NCBI GenBank assembly: GCA_016722655.1
Contig: JADKIR010000002.1
Location: 1-59,597, forward strand
Direction of reading: 5' to 3'
DNA: 59,597 nucleotides
Source: Cytophagaceae bacterium
GTDB lineage: Bacteria > Bacteroidota > Bacteroidia > Cytophagales > Spirosomataceae
In this document: positions 1 through 9,099 of the stretch, one piece after another
Layout: each line of letters begins with the position of its first letter
Numbering within the stretch: position 1 is the stretch's first letter
Program-made: the position numbers and the translations under genes
Notes under the pieces: model-generated
Told to the model about the DNA's origin: nothing
Seen by the model: the letters and a program-made list of their open reading frames with translations, nothing else
Database searches by the model: none

Positions 1-922
1 AAATTGCTTAAAAAATAAGTCCAAATATTATTGTTAAATCTGATTTTTTGAATCTGGGTATGGGAAAGGTGATTTTTTGACCACTGGAAATAATATCCAA
101 GAGATCTGTGCGATATTAATTTAAGCCTTGAATATGTACTTTCCAATTTGATGCATTATATGACCTAAACTTTGACTTTGAAGGGAAACGTCGGTGATTG
201 AGCCTGCAAAGTAATAATTCACGAAATGCAAGTTTTATAAATGCTACATGCGACTAAATAACGTGAATATGCAGACATTGGCCGGCTTTATTCGAGTCTT
301 AAGTTGGATTTAGTACCCGGCAATGGAAAGTAAATTTAAAGGATTACAATACATAATTCAACAAGAACGTATGAATCAAATCTTTCATTTGGAGTCGTGA
401 ATTAAGTTTAGTTTCTGATTTTATCAGCCGGGGTATATAATCCGAAGAACAAAGGAGTTGCAATATGATGTAAATGAAAATCAAAAAGAACATAAATTTG
501 ATGAAAATATATTTTTGATTGCCACAGAAAACGGATCAATAGAAAGTATTACAAAATACAACCCGGTTGCAAATATCATTCTTTCCGGAGGAGTTTATAA
601 TTTAAAATACACTCCTTTGAATGTTTTACAATATAATGCCAGAAAATTACAATATCTTTCTGAAATAAAATTCGCATCCGGGGAAGGTAATATTTCCATG
701 GTTATTGGTGGTAATTTTGAAAACAGTTCTTTTAATTTTGGCGAAAATATGCCTATGAAATGCGAATTTGATGCAGTAATAGATTTTGAAGAATTTAAAG
801 AATTAAATGAAATTGGGATTGTTGCTTGTGGTGAAGATAAATTTATCAAGTGCGATGAAATTAACCCAGAATTTGCAGGGAATGGAAAAGGATTTGTAAA
901 TATTAAAGGTGAATTGATATGA
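1..922 (+). pseudogene. Degraded partial copy of tail protein gene (31196-33043)
   Basis: This is the terminal copy of the C-terminal half of the tail protein encoded at 31196-33043. Positions 1-457 carry several frameshifts. From 458 an open frame of 154 residues matches the C-terminus of the intact copy, apart from a short scrambled stretch before the final GKGFVNIKGELI. It is cut by the window edge and is not an independent gene. Confidence 0.85.
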
Positions 923-2726
923 TCGGTTAGTAAAATCATCAGAAACAAATTTCAATCAGAAATATAAATGCAAAATTAGCGATAAATTAAGATTTCCGGT
1001 TGATGCATCTATGATGATTGGACGGTCAAACTATAATTTTAAGTTTTTAAATACGATATTTTGAATTGTACTGAATCAACAGAAATTGAAGTTTCAGACG
1101 GTCGATTAGTTCCTTTTTCGTGCATGAAAAGAGGTAGTTTTTAGATTAAGGGTGAAAGCTATGATTCAAACGGTAATAAACAATTTGCAATAAATATCGG
1201 AGGCGTAAAACTTGGTAAAACATTTAAATCAAAAGCAAATTAAGCTATCTGAATATATCACGAAAATTGTAAATCATTTCAATAAAGCAAAGGCTGGGAT
1301 GTTGAATCAAATGGTAATATTATAAATTTCAGGCAATCAGATGATTGTTATAATTGTGGGACAAGTGTAACTTTCGATAGGGTGATTACAATATCCTAAA
1401 CCAAATGCACCTTGTTTTGCAAAAAACATTTATTGCAACGGAGAAGTGATAGGGACTAAATGCTATTTACTAAATTTTACGGACTTTCAAGAAGGAAATA
1501 AATTCACAGTGGATGGATTGACTATTTTAGTTGAAAGCGAGATAGTGAAAATGATTTGAGATCTAAAATACATCCTGATTCTGAATATTATTACATTCAA
1601 AATGGTGCCACAATTGCGGTTAGTTCAGATAATGGATTGAGAATATAATTAATAAGAAATAATCCGAGAATTACTTTACCTTTTCAACGGATGCAACTTA
1701 TGATTATTATAACAAAACTTTTGATGTAAGGTCCGGAAATGTTTTGATATAAATGGGTTCGAATCGTTGCGAACGATACGGATACACAAACGACAATTGA
1801 TGCTTTTTTACGTATCTACAAATAGGTTTAGATTAGCAAAGGAACGTCAATTAATCCAGTTGTTTGAGTGGTAGCCGTTTGGTTTCAAATACAAATAATC
1901 CTGAAATTGAAGCATTATTAACAAAAACAACGGCAACTGCAAATAAAGACAAATATGCTATTTCTGTTTGTAATGATGTGGCAAGGGTAACGCCATACAC
2001 TTTGGGAACCAATTATTATAGCAAAAGATGGCGATAGTTCAATTGATGTAGCTTATGGGTTAATTGGTGCCAATTCAAGCACTTTCTTACATTATTCGAG
2101 AGAAAGTACATTAGATTGTTACGCAACACCAGGATACTAAGAAAATGATTCAAACATAGCAGATGTAGGATTACTTTGCACTTCTGTTAATTGTTGCGTA
2201 TAAAAGCATGATTTTTGGAATTTGAGGCTAAAGAATTTGGGTGCTATCAGGGAATTTTATTTAACCAGCATAATCAGAAATTGCCAAAACAACACTTATT
2301 AAGTGGTTAATGATATTGATGAAGATCTTGTAAGTTTTTCAAATGGAAACAAATACATACGGGCTTGAATTTGATAAAAATAGAGATATTACTCTTTGAG
2401 ATTATATATTTTTGCAAGATGTATTTCCATTTCACGGAAGAATTAAACGAAAATTTAAATGGTGAAATAGTAAGGGGTAAAACGACAATTCAAAACAGAC
2501 GTAATTTTGTAACTAAGCCAATTTCAAGTTTAGAACATAGTTTTTTGTTAAAATATTAAAGTGTGATTATCTTAATATTTCAGGTAAATTATAAAATGCA
2601 AGGCGAATATGATATTGAGCAACAAAGACAAGGAGTGAAGGACATTAGAAGTGCATCCGGTCTTATGGTTTGTAGATGGAAATATTGCATCAAACATTAA
2701 GAATTGTATTTCTAGGTTGTAGTTAA
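919..2726 (+). pseudogene. Frame-broken copy of tail protein gene (29364-31199)
   Basis: Inverted copy of the 611-residue structural gene at 29364-31199, recognisable throughout at the DNA level. More than a dozen one-base gains or losses leave only short open pieces, for example about 2365-2559. It overlaps the preceding copy by the same ATGA arrangement as the intact genes. The error pattern looks technical rather than evolutionary. Confidence 0.85.
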
Positions 2727-2963
2727 TTCATAATGATTAACAATTAAGTCTCCTAGGTGATGGTCGTTCATAAATTCTACACGATCGCCAGTATTATATT
2801 GTTTTGCATATGTTCCAAATTTGCCGTTAACAACTTCAATAAAAACAACTTATTGGTATCCTGTTATTCTTTTAAAGAATATTCCAGTTTCTTTTTCATA
2901 AGTTACTTTATAAATTAAAGATACATATGATAATGATAAAAAATTTAAGTGAATTATTTTCAT
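2690..2963 (-). pseudogene. Copy of small gene 29127-29399 with the same in-frame stop
   Basis: Inverted copy of the small gene at 29127-29399. It preserves the internal TAA after the residues ITGYQ that splits the internal copy, so that stop is seen in both readings and is less likely to be a random error. Confidence 0.6.
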
Positions 2964-3194
2964 AACTTTTCAATTTCTTGTTTTACTGCATTCCAAAAAT
3001 TCTTACGCAAACGACAATCATAGAAATCAAAACTATCACATTCCGATATAATGTCATTGAGATAAACTAAAGTGCATTGTTTGGCTAAATAAATTTCATC
3101 TTCCTGAACTAAATGATTATATACATCTGCTTTTCTTATATGTGTTCTGTATTTATCCAGCAACTCCTCTGCTTTCTTTTGTTGGGTTTTTCAT
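2960..3194 (-). pseudogene. Copy of small gene 28894-29130, frameshifted near its start
   Basis: Matches the 78-residue gene at 28894-29130 but lacks two bases in the A-rich segment just after the start codon, so only the frame from the internal MLDKYRTHIRK onward is open. It ends in the shared NAVKQEIEKL tail. Confidence 0.75.
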
Positions 3195-3195
3195 T

Positions 3196-3713
3196 TTAAT
3201 TTATTTTTGATTCTACAATATCTTTTAGTTTTACAGTTAATCTATCAAGGTCTATATAGGTAGTATTATTACATTCTCCTATAATTACGGCAATTTCTTT
3301 AATACTCAAACAGTTTTTATTTAGTACAATATATTCTTTTGCTTTTTCTAAAGTTGAAAAAAATATTCTGCGTGGATATAGTTCTGTTATATTGTCAGAA
3401 ACAGTTAGGCACATTATTGTGTCTATTAAAGAAGGAGAATTTTCAACTGAAAAGACTTTATCGTCTATAAACTTACTTACACCATCGAAGGTGGTTAATA
3501 TAAATCTGTTTTCTTCTTCAAATGTTATTATCTTTAATTGACCAATAAATTCATTAATGCTATTTAATTTATCTTTAGTCCTTTGCTAAACTATCTCTTG
3601 TTTTTGTAAGTAAGGTTTGATAACAGTAATTAATTTTTGTCTTTCTTTTCATAAAGTTCTATCAGAAAACTTATTTTTCATTTCGCTTAAACTCTTTTTA
3701 TTTCTTTTTCCAT
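3196..3713 (-). pseudogene. Copy of accessory gene 28371-28892, frameshifted, with allelic differences
   Basis: Inverted copy of the 173-residue gene at 28371-28892, four bases shorter overall and frame-broken in its first half. Around 3285-3345 it differs from the internal copy by about six base substitutions in 60 bases (for example EKAKEY against EKAEEY, NKNCLSIKE against NKSCLSIRE). Such clustered substitutions look like a real allele rather than read error. Confidence 0.75.
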
Positions 3714-3765
3714 ATCTTAGAATGTTTAATGTTTAATTTAAAATTAGTGCTTCAAAACCGCACCA

Positions 3766-3901
3766 GCATACAACAAGGGCTATACAAAAGAGGCGGTTCG
3801 GTACTCCGCAGAAACATTTGTGGTTAAACAAACATTTGTACTCAGCATCAACTTTAGTGCTAACAATCGCCTCCTTCGTATAGCACCATACGTTATAGGG
3901 C
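3766..3901. other. attC-like imperfect palindrome (site a, isomer 2 junction)
   Basis: Begins GCATACAAC, ends with GTTATAGGGC, and has inverted arms (GGGCTATAC...GTATAGCACC) around a central loop, about 135 nt in all. This is the geometry of an integron attC site: an outer AAC/GTT core pair, paired arms with a few unpaired bases, and a variable loop. It is the inverted copy of the site at 28184-28318 up to the GTT at 3892-3894. After that GTT it continues into cassette sequence ATAGGGC instead of GTATGC. The core departs from the classical GTTRRRY, so 'attC-like' is inference from structure. Confidence 0.6.
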
Positions 3902-3904
3902 ATT

Positions 3905-4099
3905 TTAAGACCCCAACAACTCAACCTTTACAATCCTATCATCTTCTGAAAAGTTAATCGGACTATCATTAAAATTGTCTGAAATGAATTTGTAGGCAGC
4001 CATAGGGTCGCAATTAAATTCATCGTGAAATGTTTTTTCGTCAATCATGTCGGTGCAATCAAATTCAACCGTTACTTTAAATCCTATATTCTTTTCCAT
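3905..4099 (-). CDS. Cassette gene 1, small protein of unknown function
   Basis: A 64-residue acidic protein (MEKNIGFKVTVEFD...) that fills almost the whole space between two attC-like cores, GTTATAGGGC at 3892 and GCCCTATAAC at 4109. These cores are exact reverse complements, as expected for the two ends of one integron cassette. I do not recognise the family. Its middle (DEKTFHDEFN...FISDNFNDS) resembles a truncated frame at 14501-14614 beside another attC-like site, so it may belong to a recurring cassette-borne family. Confidence 0.7.
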   Translation of the reverse strand: MEKNIGFKVTVEFDCTDMIDEKTFHDEFNCDPMAAYKFISDNFNDSPINFSEDDRIVKVELLGS

Positions 4100-4108
4100 A
4101 ATAAAAAC

Positions 4109-4244
4109 GCCCTATAACATTGCATTGGCAAAAGCGGGGCGGAAGTGCTTTTGCTCAACGGTAGTACTTAATTTATCATTTGTGCATTAACAAGCGGTAG
4201 TACTTCAATTCCCTGCCTTCGCCAATGCATTGCCGTTAGCGTTC
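4109..4244. other. attC-like imperfect palindrome (site b)
   Basis: Core GCCCTATAAC at the left and GTTAGCG at the right enclose arms TTGCATTGGC and GCCAATGCA, with further pairing inside. Length is about 136 nt, within the usual attC range. It separates cassette genes 1 and 2. The right core GTTAGCG is matched by CGCTAAC at 4831, the other end of the next cassette, following the classical integron rule. Confidence 0.6.
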
Positions 4245-4247
4245 ATA

Positions 4248-4784
4248 CTAAGAACGTGCGTAACTTGCAAATTCTAAACCTCTATCACAAAACGATTTTA
4301 CCATTGAGCAAACTAAACCGAATGACATTCCAGAGTGTCCTTGGTCTTCAATTATCTTTTTTGCCGCTTCTAATTCACAACCTGCATTTAGTTCTTTCAC
4401 AATATCCAAGGTTGCTTTTAGCTCAAAACCTCTATATAAGTCACCCAATCTAATTGGTACACATTTCGCCCAAGTTTCGTGGTATTTTTCGGCAAGTATT
4501 TCATTACCTTTTTCAATCCATTCTTTTGTAAGTTTTGGTATGGCTTCTTCGTGTCTTTTCTTTTCGGCTTCATATTCCAAATGCTCTTTTTCACGTTCAT
4601 CATCAAACTCAGCCTTTGTTCTGCCAGTAATTTTCTGATATGCCGAATCAACATCATCAATATCCGAATAAAGTATTTGTCCGTTAAATGAGCCACAAAC
4701 TAAATCTTTATGGCTTTTCAATTCTTTCATTGCTGAGTTTATATCTCCAAACCCAAATTCAATTTTTCTATAATTCTTTTCCAT
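4248..4784 (-). CDS. Cassette gene 2, unknown function
   Basis: A 178-residue soluble protein with a charged helical middle (about residues 60-100, rich in E, K and R) and a C-terminal part with two scattered cysteines. No domain is recognised and there is no signal peptide or membrane segment. It is the only gene between attC-like sites b (4109-4244) and c (4827-4960), whose facing cores GTTAGCG and CGCTAAC are complementary, so it looks like a complete mobile cassette. It lies at the downstream end of the minus-strand replication block, where an insertion would do little harm. Confidence 0.75.
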   Translation of the reverse strand: MEKNYRKIEFGFGDINSAMKELKSHKDLVCGSFNGQILYSDIDDVDSAYQKITGRTKAEFDDEREKEHLEYEAEKKRHEEAIPKLTKEWIEKGNEILAEKYHETWAKCVPIRLGDLYRGFELKATLDIVKELNAGCELEAAKKIIEDQGHSGMSFGLVCSMVKSFCDRGLEFASYARS

Positions 4785-4826
4785 TTTTTTGATATTTAAT
4801 TGTTTAAAATTCGATTAAAAAAGTAC

Positions 4827-4960
4827 GAAACGCTAACACAAGCTATAATCAATAAAGGTTTTAGTGGTTAATCCAACGTTTTAGCTCGCTCCAAGTTCGG
4901 TATATTTTGACAGGGACGAAGCCCGTAATCCTTTACTGGTCATAGCTTCAACGTTAGCTG
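4827..4960. other. attC-like imperfect palindrome (site c)
   Basis: Core CGCTAAC at 4831-4837 and GTTAGC at 4953-4958 enclose arms AAGCTATAATCAATAAAGG and CCTTTACTGGTCATAGCTT, which pair with about three mismatches. It closes cassette 2 and borders the phage replication genes, so it is the last site of the local array. Confidence 0.6.
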
Positions 4961-4973
4961 CAAAACGTTATAA

Positions 4974-5240
4974 TCAATTAAAAGGTAATCTGTTATTTTC
5001 CGGTACCAATGCATCAAACAAAATCTGCAAATGTTCTGATGTTTCAATTTTTGCAATTTTTATATCAATGCCTTTTTTTTCTATTTTCAAAACACAATCA
5101 TCAATATTCATTATTAAAGTAGTTCCAAAACCTAACGGCATTTTATAATGAAATAATCCAGGATCAAAAAGTTCTTCAACAAAATATAAACTTTCAAGTT
5201 TTTTTCTAATAATCTGCTTTTTATTACTGTTGCGTTTCAT
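4974..5240 (-). CDS. Small protein of unknown function
   Basis: An 88-residue basic protein (MKRNSNKKQ...) whose start overlaps the stop of the upstream gene at 5237, so the two are translationally coupled and probably belong to the phage replication operon rather than the cassette array. It ends ENNRLPFN, reminiscent of but not identical to the acidic LPF tails that bind single-stranded-DNA-binding proteins. Family not recognised. Confidence 0.6.
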   Translation of the reverse strand: MKRNSNKKQIIRKKLESLYFVEELFDPGLFHYKMPLGFGTTLIMNIDDCVLKIEKKGIDIKIAKIETSEHLQILFDALVPENNRLPFN

Positions 5241-5434
5241 TTCGATTCTGATATTAAAGTGTTTTGATCGACTTTTGTTTGATACTGGTTTATTTTAGTT
5301 TTATCATTTTCAGAAAAAACCGTTTTCGCAACCTCTACGGCTCTAAAATAGTCTTTCCCTAATGATTGTCTGCTATTCTCAATTAATCGCACCATTTTGG
5401 CTAAAATTGGCAAATCTGACTGTTTAAATTGCAT
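5237..5434 (-). CDS. Small protein of unknown function
   Basis: A 65-residue soluble protein (MQFKQSDLPILAKMV...), helical in character. It overlaps the next gene by four bases, and the upstream membrane peptide gene starts just before it. No recognised domain. Confidence 0.6.
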   Translation of the reverse strand: MQFKQSDLPILAKMVRLIENSRQSLGKDYFRAVEVAKTVFSENDKTKINQYQTKVDQNTLISESK

Positions 5435-5452
5435 TTTCTTTGTTTGTTTTGG

Positions 5453-5575
5453 TTAAATTTTTATTAAAGTGACAATTCCGGCAATAATTACGGTTGCAAT
5501 TATAAATGTTGCTATTGTAATTAATCCTGAAAGTAGATATTCAGAATATTCATCTTGCTTGTTTTCTGTTTTCAT
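5453..5575 (-). CDS. Small single-pass membrane protein
   Basis: A 40-residue frame starting MKTENKQDEYSEY, followed by one long hydrophobic helix (about residues 17-38) and a short TLIKI end. It lies between two same-strand phage genes with a short upstream gap. The charged N-terminus plus a single transmembrane helix is typical of small phage membrane proteins; function unknown. Confidence 0.5.
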   Translation of the reverse strand: MKTENKQDEYSEYLLSGLITIATFIIATVIIAGIVTLIKI

Positions 5576-5591
5576 TTTATTGATATATTTT

Positions 5592-5783
5592 TTATTTGAT
5601 ATAAACTTTTCTATATTTTCCACTTGTCATAAATGTATTGCATTCCGATAATTTCCAACCGTTTTCTTTCCAAATTGAAATTTCGTTTTCCGGGATTCTG
5701 TAATCTGAACTACTAACAAAAGTTAAATCTTTTTTAGGTATATTCCTTAATTCGGTTACTGTTTTTACATTTGACAAATCCAT
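5592..5783 (-). CDS. Small protein of unknown function
   Basis: A 63-residue protein (MDLSNVKTVTELRNIPKKD...) directly downstream of the DnaB-like helicase gene (gap of 5 bases) and on the same strand, so very likely co-transcribed. No domain recognised. Confidence 0.6.
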   Translation of the reverse strand: MDLSNVKTVTELRNIPKKDLTFVSSSDYRIPENEISIWKENGWKLSECNTFMTSGKYRKVYIK

Positions 5784-5788
5784 GATTT

Positions 5789-7285
5789 TTAAAAATTTAC
5801 GTTTTCTGAATTAATTGATTTTGGCACCTCGCTTTCAAAACTTTCAATATTAGAATTATTTTGCATAGAATTATTATCTAAATTTTCCCGGCTTTCAACA
5901 ATAGTTGAAATAGTAGGCAAAAAACGCATAAAACTACTATCCTTGCCTCCTTGTCTGTTTTTTGATGTAATTACTTCAATAAGTCCTTTTGTGCTTTCTC
6001 CTGTCTCCGTTTCAGTTATATTGTAATATTCTGGACGGTATAAAAATAACACTACATCTGAATCTTCCTCAATAGACCCTGATTCTTTAAGGTCTGATAA
6101 TTGTGGTCTTCTGTCTCCTGCCCTATTTTCAACCTGTCTATTTAATTGTGAAAAAATGACAATGCAAATATCCAATGCCTTTGCAAGTGATTTTAATGAC
6201 CTTGTTATTTGGCCTAATCCTTCATTTCTATTATCCCGGTCTAATTTAATAAGCTGCAAATAATCGATATACACTATATCAACGCCTTTTTTAGATTTGT
6301 CAATATTCTCGTTTTTATTTTTGATTCTCTTAATCTGGCTTGTTATGTACATTAAGTCAATACCTCCTGAATCGTCAATAAAAATATTATTATGAAAATT
6401 ATTATGAATGAATTTTTCAATTACCAATCTTTCATCATTTGTGAGGATATTTTTATCAAATTTATAACTTTCAATTTGAGTTCCTAAAGAAAATATTCTT
6501 GTAGTAACTTCTGATGCCGGCATTTCAAGTGAAAAAATAACAGTCTTAAATCCTACTGATGCCTGGTGATATGCTTCATTAACCAAGAAAAGAGATTTAC
6601 CCATTCCCGGCCTTCCTGCGACTGTATATAAATTCCCTTTTCTATATCCTCCTGTTAATTGATTTAATTGCCTAAATTTTGATGGAATACCTGGCAACTC
6701 GTTTTCTTTTCTTTCTGAAATATCTTTGTATGATTTTGTTGCAATCGCAATAAAATCAGTTTCTTTTGAAAACTTAAAAGTCAATAACTCGACTATTCCT
6801 TTTTGAACTTCATCTATAAGCTCAAATACATCTGAGGTACTATCATAAGACTTGTGAGTTATTTTTGTGCCTAATGTAATTAACTGTCTTTTTTTTGATA
6901 ATTCAACAATATACAATGCAATTTGTTGCATATTTTTAAACGCCCAATATTTAGATGTATATTCTGCTATTGTCCTTGCACCTCCAACGAATTCAATTTC
7001 TCCAGTTGATCTCAATTCCCTAACTACTCCAAGTGAATCACATGATTGTCCTTTTTTGTGTAAATTTATAATTGCTCTATAAATTGTTTGATTTTTTTCT
7101 GAATAAAAATCAAATTCATTCAACATATCAATTACATTAAACAATTCGTTTGGAACTGCTATTATAGTGCCAATGATGTAATTTTCTTGCTCAATATCAT
7201 ACGGCATTTGCATGCCTTGATAATCAGCAATATTTTTAACTTGCTCACTTAGTGATTTATCATATTTTTTATAATCTTTTGCCAT
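5789..7285 (-). CDS. DnaB-like replicative DNA helicase
   Basis: A 498-residue protein of normal DnaB length. An N-terminal helical domain (residues about 25-130) is followed by the RecA-like helicase domain: Walker A GRPGMGKS at 224-231, the FSLEM motif, Walker B as VYIDYLQL, and the FSQLNR...RPQLSDLKESGSIE segment typical of DnaB. It would unwind the phage replication fork as a ring hexamer, loaded by a partner such as the product of the overlapping upstream gene at 7285-8163. The last 40 residues are an acidic, low-complexity tail. The adjoining genes share one base, so the operon is tight. Confidence 0.95.
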   Translation of the reverse strand: MAKDYKKYDKSLSEQVKNIADYQGMQMPYDIEQENYIIGTIIAVPNELFNVIDMLNEFDFYSEKNQTIYRAIINLHKKGQSCDSLGVVRELRSTGEIEFVGGARTIAEYTSKYWAFKNMQQIALYIVELSKKRQLITLGTKITHKSYDSTSDVFELIDEVQKGIVELLTFKFSKETDFIAIATKSYKDISERKENELPGIPSKFRQLNQLTGGYRKGNLYTVAGRPGMGKSLFLVNEAYHQASVGFKTVIFSLEMPASEVTTRIFSLGTQIESYKFDKNILTNDERLVIEKFIHNNFHNNIFIDDSGGIDLMYITSQIKRIKNKNENIDKSKKGVDIVYIDYLQLIKLDRDNRNEGLGQITRSLKSLAKALDICIVIFSQLNRQVENRAGDRRPQLSDLKESGSIEEDSDVVLFLYRPEYYNITETETGESTKGLIEVITSKNRQGGKDSSFMRFLPTISTIVESRENLDNNSMQNNSNIESFESEVPKSINSENVNF

Positions 7286-8163
7286 TAGTCAATTAATCCG
7301 TTTTCTTTTCTAAATGCTATTTTTTCTTCTTCTGTTGGCTCTAATGGCTTTTCGTAATGTTGTGTACTTGCTACTATTTTTGGGGTTTCATTAATGGATT
7401 TTTCTTTATTTGCATAATTCCCTTCCATGACTTTAATAAAGTTATTTTTGTTTGAAAAAAAGTCAAAAGTTAATACAAATCCTTCTTTTGTTTTTCCTGT
7501 TAAAAAATCTGATTTTAAAGCAATATTTAAAACCTCTGCAAATTTTTCTTTTGAAAATTCACTAAATAAAATTCTCAAAGACTTTTTTCTTTTATCGGTA
7601 AGTTTGTCGATTTTTGGAATTAATGATTTTTCAACTTTCTTATTCCAAAACAAAATAAAATTTTCATAGTCAATTTTAATTCCATTTTCAATTTCAATTT
7701 CATTTTCATTTTCATTTTCATTTTCAGAGTTTGCTTTACTTTTTGGTTTAGCAAATTTTCTTTTAGGTTTTTTATCCTTGTTTTGAGTTGAAATACCTCC
7801 TTTACTTCCTGAAATAGACCTCTTTAAGCTAATGTCATTGTCCTTAACCATTCTCTTTTGAATTAAAAAATCATCTCTTATTTCAAGTACTTTTTCATTT
7901 AAAAGCTCCTCAATTGATTGTTCTATTTCACCCAAATTATAAGGCAAACTTTTAGCAAGTTGTGTAGCAAAATTTAAACTTTGCTTTTCTGTTTGCTTAT
8001 ATTTTTGCTTTAGCAAAATTTTTCCGTAATCTTCTGATTTGTGCATCAAACACATAATTCTAATGTAAACACCAGTAGTTGAAGCACTGCATTCAATTAA
8101 CTTTTCATCAGTCATAAAGTCCTGAATATATAGAGGTAAATATGGTTGGTCTCTTAATGCCAT
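7285..8163 (-). CDS. DUF1376-like replication initiator / helicase loader
   Basis: The N-terminus (ALRDQPYLPLYIQDFMTDEKL...) matches the start of DUF1376-type winged-helix proteins found beside phage DnaB genes, often acting in replication initiation or helicase loading. A basic linker and an NENENENEIEIEN run (DNA about 7683-7730, a simple-sequence repeat) separate it from a second helical domain (about residues 165-250) that resembles DnaB-loader partner domains. It overlaps the helicase gene by one base and the HNH gene by ten. The exact role is inferred from fold and position. Confidence 0.75.
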   Translation of the reverse strand: MALRDQPYLPLYIQDFMTDEKLIECSASTTGVYIRIMCLMHKSEDYGKILLKQKYKQTEKQSLNFATQLAKSLPYNLGEIEQSIEELLNEKVLEIRDDFLIQKRMVKDNDISLKRSISGSKGGISTQNKDKKPKRKFAKPKSKANSENENENENEIEIENGIKIDYENFILFWNKKVEKSLIPKIDKLTDKRKKSLRILFSEFSKEKFAEVLNIALKSDFLTGKTKEGFVLTFDFFSNKNNFIKVMEGNYANKEKSINETPKIVASTQHYEKPLEPTEEEKIAFRKENGLID

Positions 8164-8639
8164 GGTCTTTCTGTTTTATGTAGTTCAATATGGCATCCCT
8201 TACAAAGAGTAATCCCGTTAGATAATTCAAACCTAAGGTTTTTATCTATTGAAAAAGGTATTATATGATGAGCATTTAAAACTCTTCCTTTTTTGTTACA
8301 AGATTGACAAATAAAGTTATCTCTTATAAATACGGATAATCTCCATTTTTTATATTCTGAGCTTGACCTTATTAAGTTATTTTCATCAGAAATTCCTCCT
8401 TTCCAATTCCAATGACTTTCTTTTATCTGTTGGTCATTTTCCGATATTAATTCTGAATAATTACCTAAAGCATTAGAAATGTTTTTAGGTAAATTAATAT
8501 TTATTTCATTTCCTAAGTAAATATTAATTAACTCTTTGAAAAAAATATCGCTTTCAATAGAATTAAACTCTGATGTTACTTTAAACCAATTTTTCGTATT
8601 TAATAAAAAAGGTTTATTAATATTCTCTGAATGAATCAT
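8154..8639 (-). CDS. HNH endonuclease
   Basis: A 161-residue protein whose C-terminal half is a zinc-bound HNH domain: CQSC (111-114), HH at 124-125, Asn 141, CKGCH (146-150) and a final His at 154. The middle HWNWKGGIS (about 76-84) is common in phage HNH homing-type enzymes. The N-terminal 70 residues are Asn-rich and probably recognise DNA. It overlaps the replication gene downstream by ten bases. It could be a free-standing homing endonuclease inserted into the replication operon, or a phage processing nuclease; the sequence alone does not decide. Confidence 0.85.
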   Translation of the reverse strand: MIHSENINKPFLLNTKNWFKVTSEFNSIESDIFFKELINIYLGNEININLPKNISNALGNYSELISENDQQIKESHWNWKGGISDENNLIRSSSEYKKWRLSVFIRDNFICQSCNKKGRVLNAHHIIPFSIDKNLRFELSNGITLCKGCHIELHKTERPWH

Positions 8640-8672
8640 TTTATAACTTTAAAATTTTTTAACAAAAAAAAA

Positions 8673-8831
8673 TTACTTGCTTAAATCTACAAATTTAACT
8701 CCGTCAATTTCTGTAAACTTAACTTGACCATCTTTCTCTAATTGATATATCCTTTGTGGTGTATATCCTTTTAGATTAGCATAATTTTTGACCGTTTTTA
8801 GTTTGGTCTTATCAACTTTTAATGATTCCAT
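8673..8831 (-). CDS. Small helix-turn-helix protein (excisionase/MerR-like)
   Basis: A 52-residue protein with the segment TVKNYANLKGYTPQRIYQLE followed by DGQVKFTEIDGVKFVDLSK. This is the compact winged-HTH pattern of excisionase and MerR-type DNA-binding domains (helix-turn-helix, then a beta wing with F..IDG..FVD). It probably binds DNA as a small phage regulator. The call rests on pattern only. Confidence 0.6.
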   Translation of the reverse strand: MESLKVDKTKLKTVKNYANLKGYTPQRIYQLEKDGQVKFTEIDGVKFVDLSK

Positions 8832-8885
8832 ACACAAATTTACTTTAAAGGTTTCAAATATAAAAACATTTCCCTAAAATTTATT

Positions 8886-9044
8886 TTATAAATGGTCAAT
8901 TTCTATATTTTCCCAAGTTTTACCGTCAATTGAATATTGGCCTCCGTTGAAAATCATTAAATAATCATCTGACCAATTATTTTCGTATTCATACCAATTT
9001 GTAAAAAATGGAGTTCCGATTTTTGGAATAATTAAATATTTCAT
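8886..9044 (-). CDS. Small protein of unknown function
   Basis: A 52-residue Trp/Tyr-rich frame (MKYLIIPKIGTPFFTNWYE...) in the same direction as its neighbours, with gaps of about 55 bases on both sides. Similar short 'readout-like' proteins are frequent in Bacteroidota phages, but I do not recognise this one. Confidence 0.5.
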   Translation of the reverse strand: MKYLIIPKIGTPFFTNWYEYENNWSDDYLMIFNGGQYSIDGKTWENIEIDHL

Positions 9045-9099
9045 TTTTCCCTATAATTTAAAACATTTTTTTATAGAATTTACCTATAATTTGTAACAT

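Larger units (their letters stand above)
1..3894. repeat. Left terminal inverted copy of 28190-32125
   Basis: Read in reverse complement this stretch follows about 28190-32125 gene for gene: tail protein C-terminus, second tail protein, small accessory genes and the attC-like palindrome. Identity is high near 2730-3894 and falls toward position 1, where many one-base insertions and deletions break every frame, as in an unpolished read end. The match ends at the GTT at 3892-3894, where unique core sequence begins. It is either the flank of an alternative genome isomer or an assembly fold-back; the exact GTT boundary favours the first. Confidence 0.9.

Noticed and set aside
4256..4696. Open frames on both strands within cassette gene 2
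   Set aside because: They overlap the 178-residue gene in other frames and have no independent support.
7683..7735. Short repeat of TTTTCA units as a CRISPR-like array
   Set aside because: It encodes the NENENEN linker of the replication protein; there are no spacers.
8154..8639. HNH gene as part of a group I intron
   Set aside because: It is a free-standing gene with normal overlap to its neighbour; no split host gene or intron core is visible.
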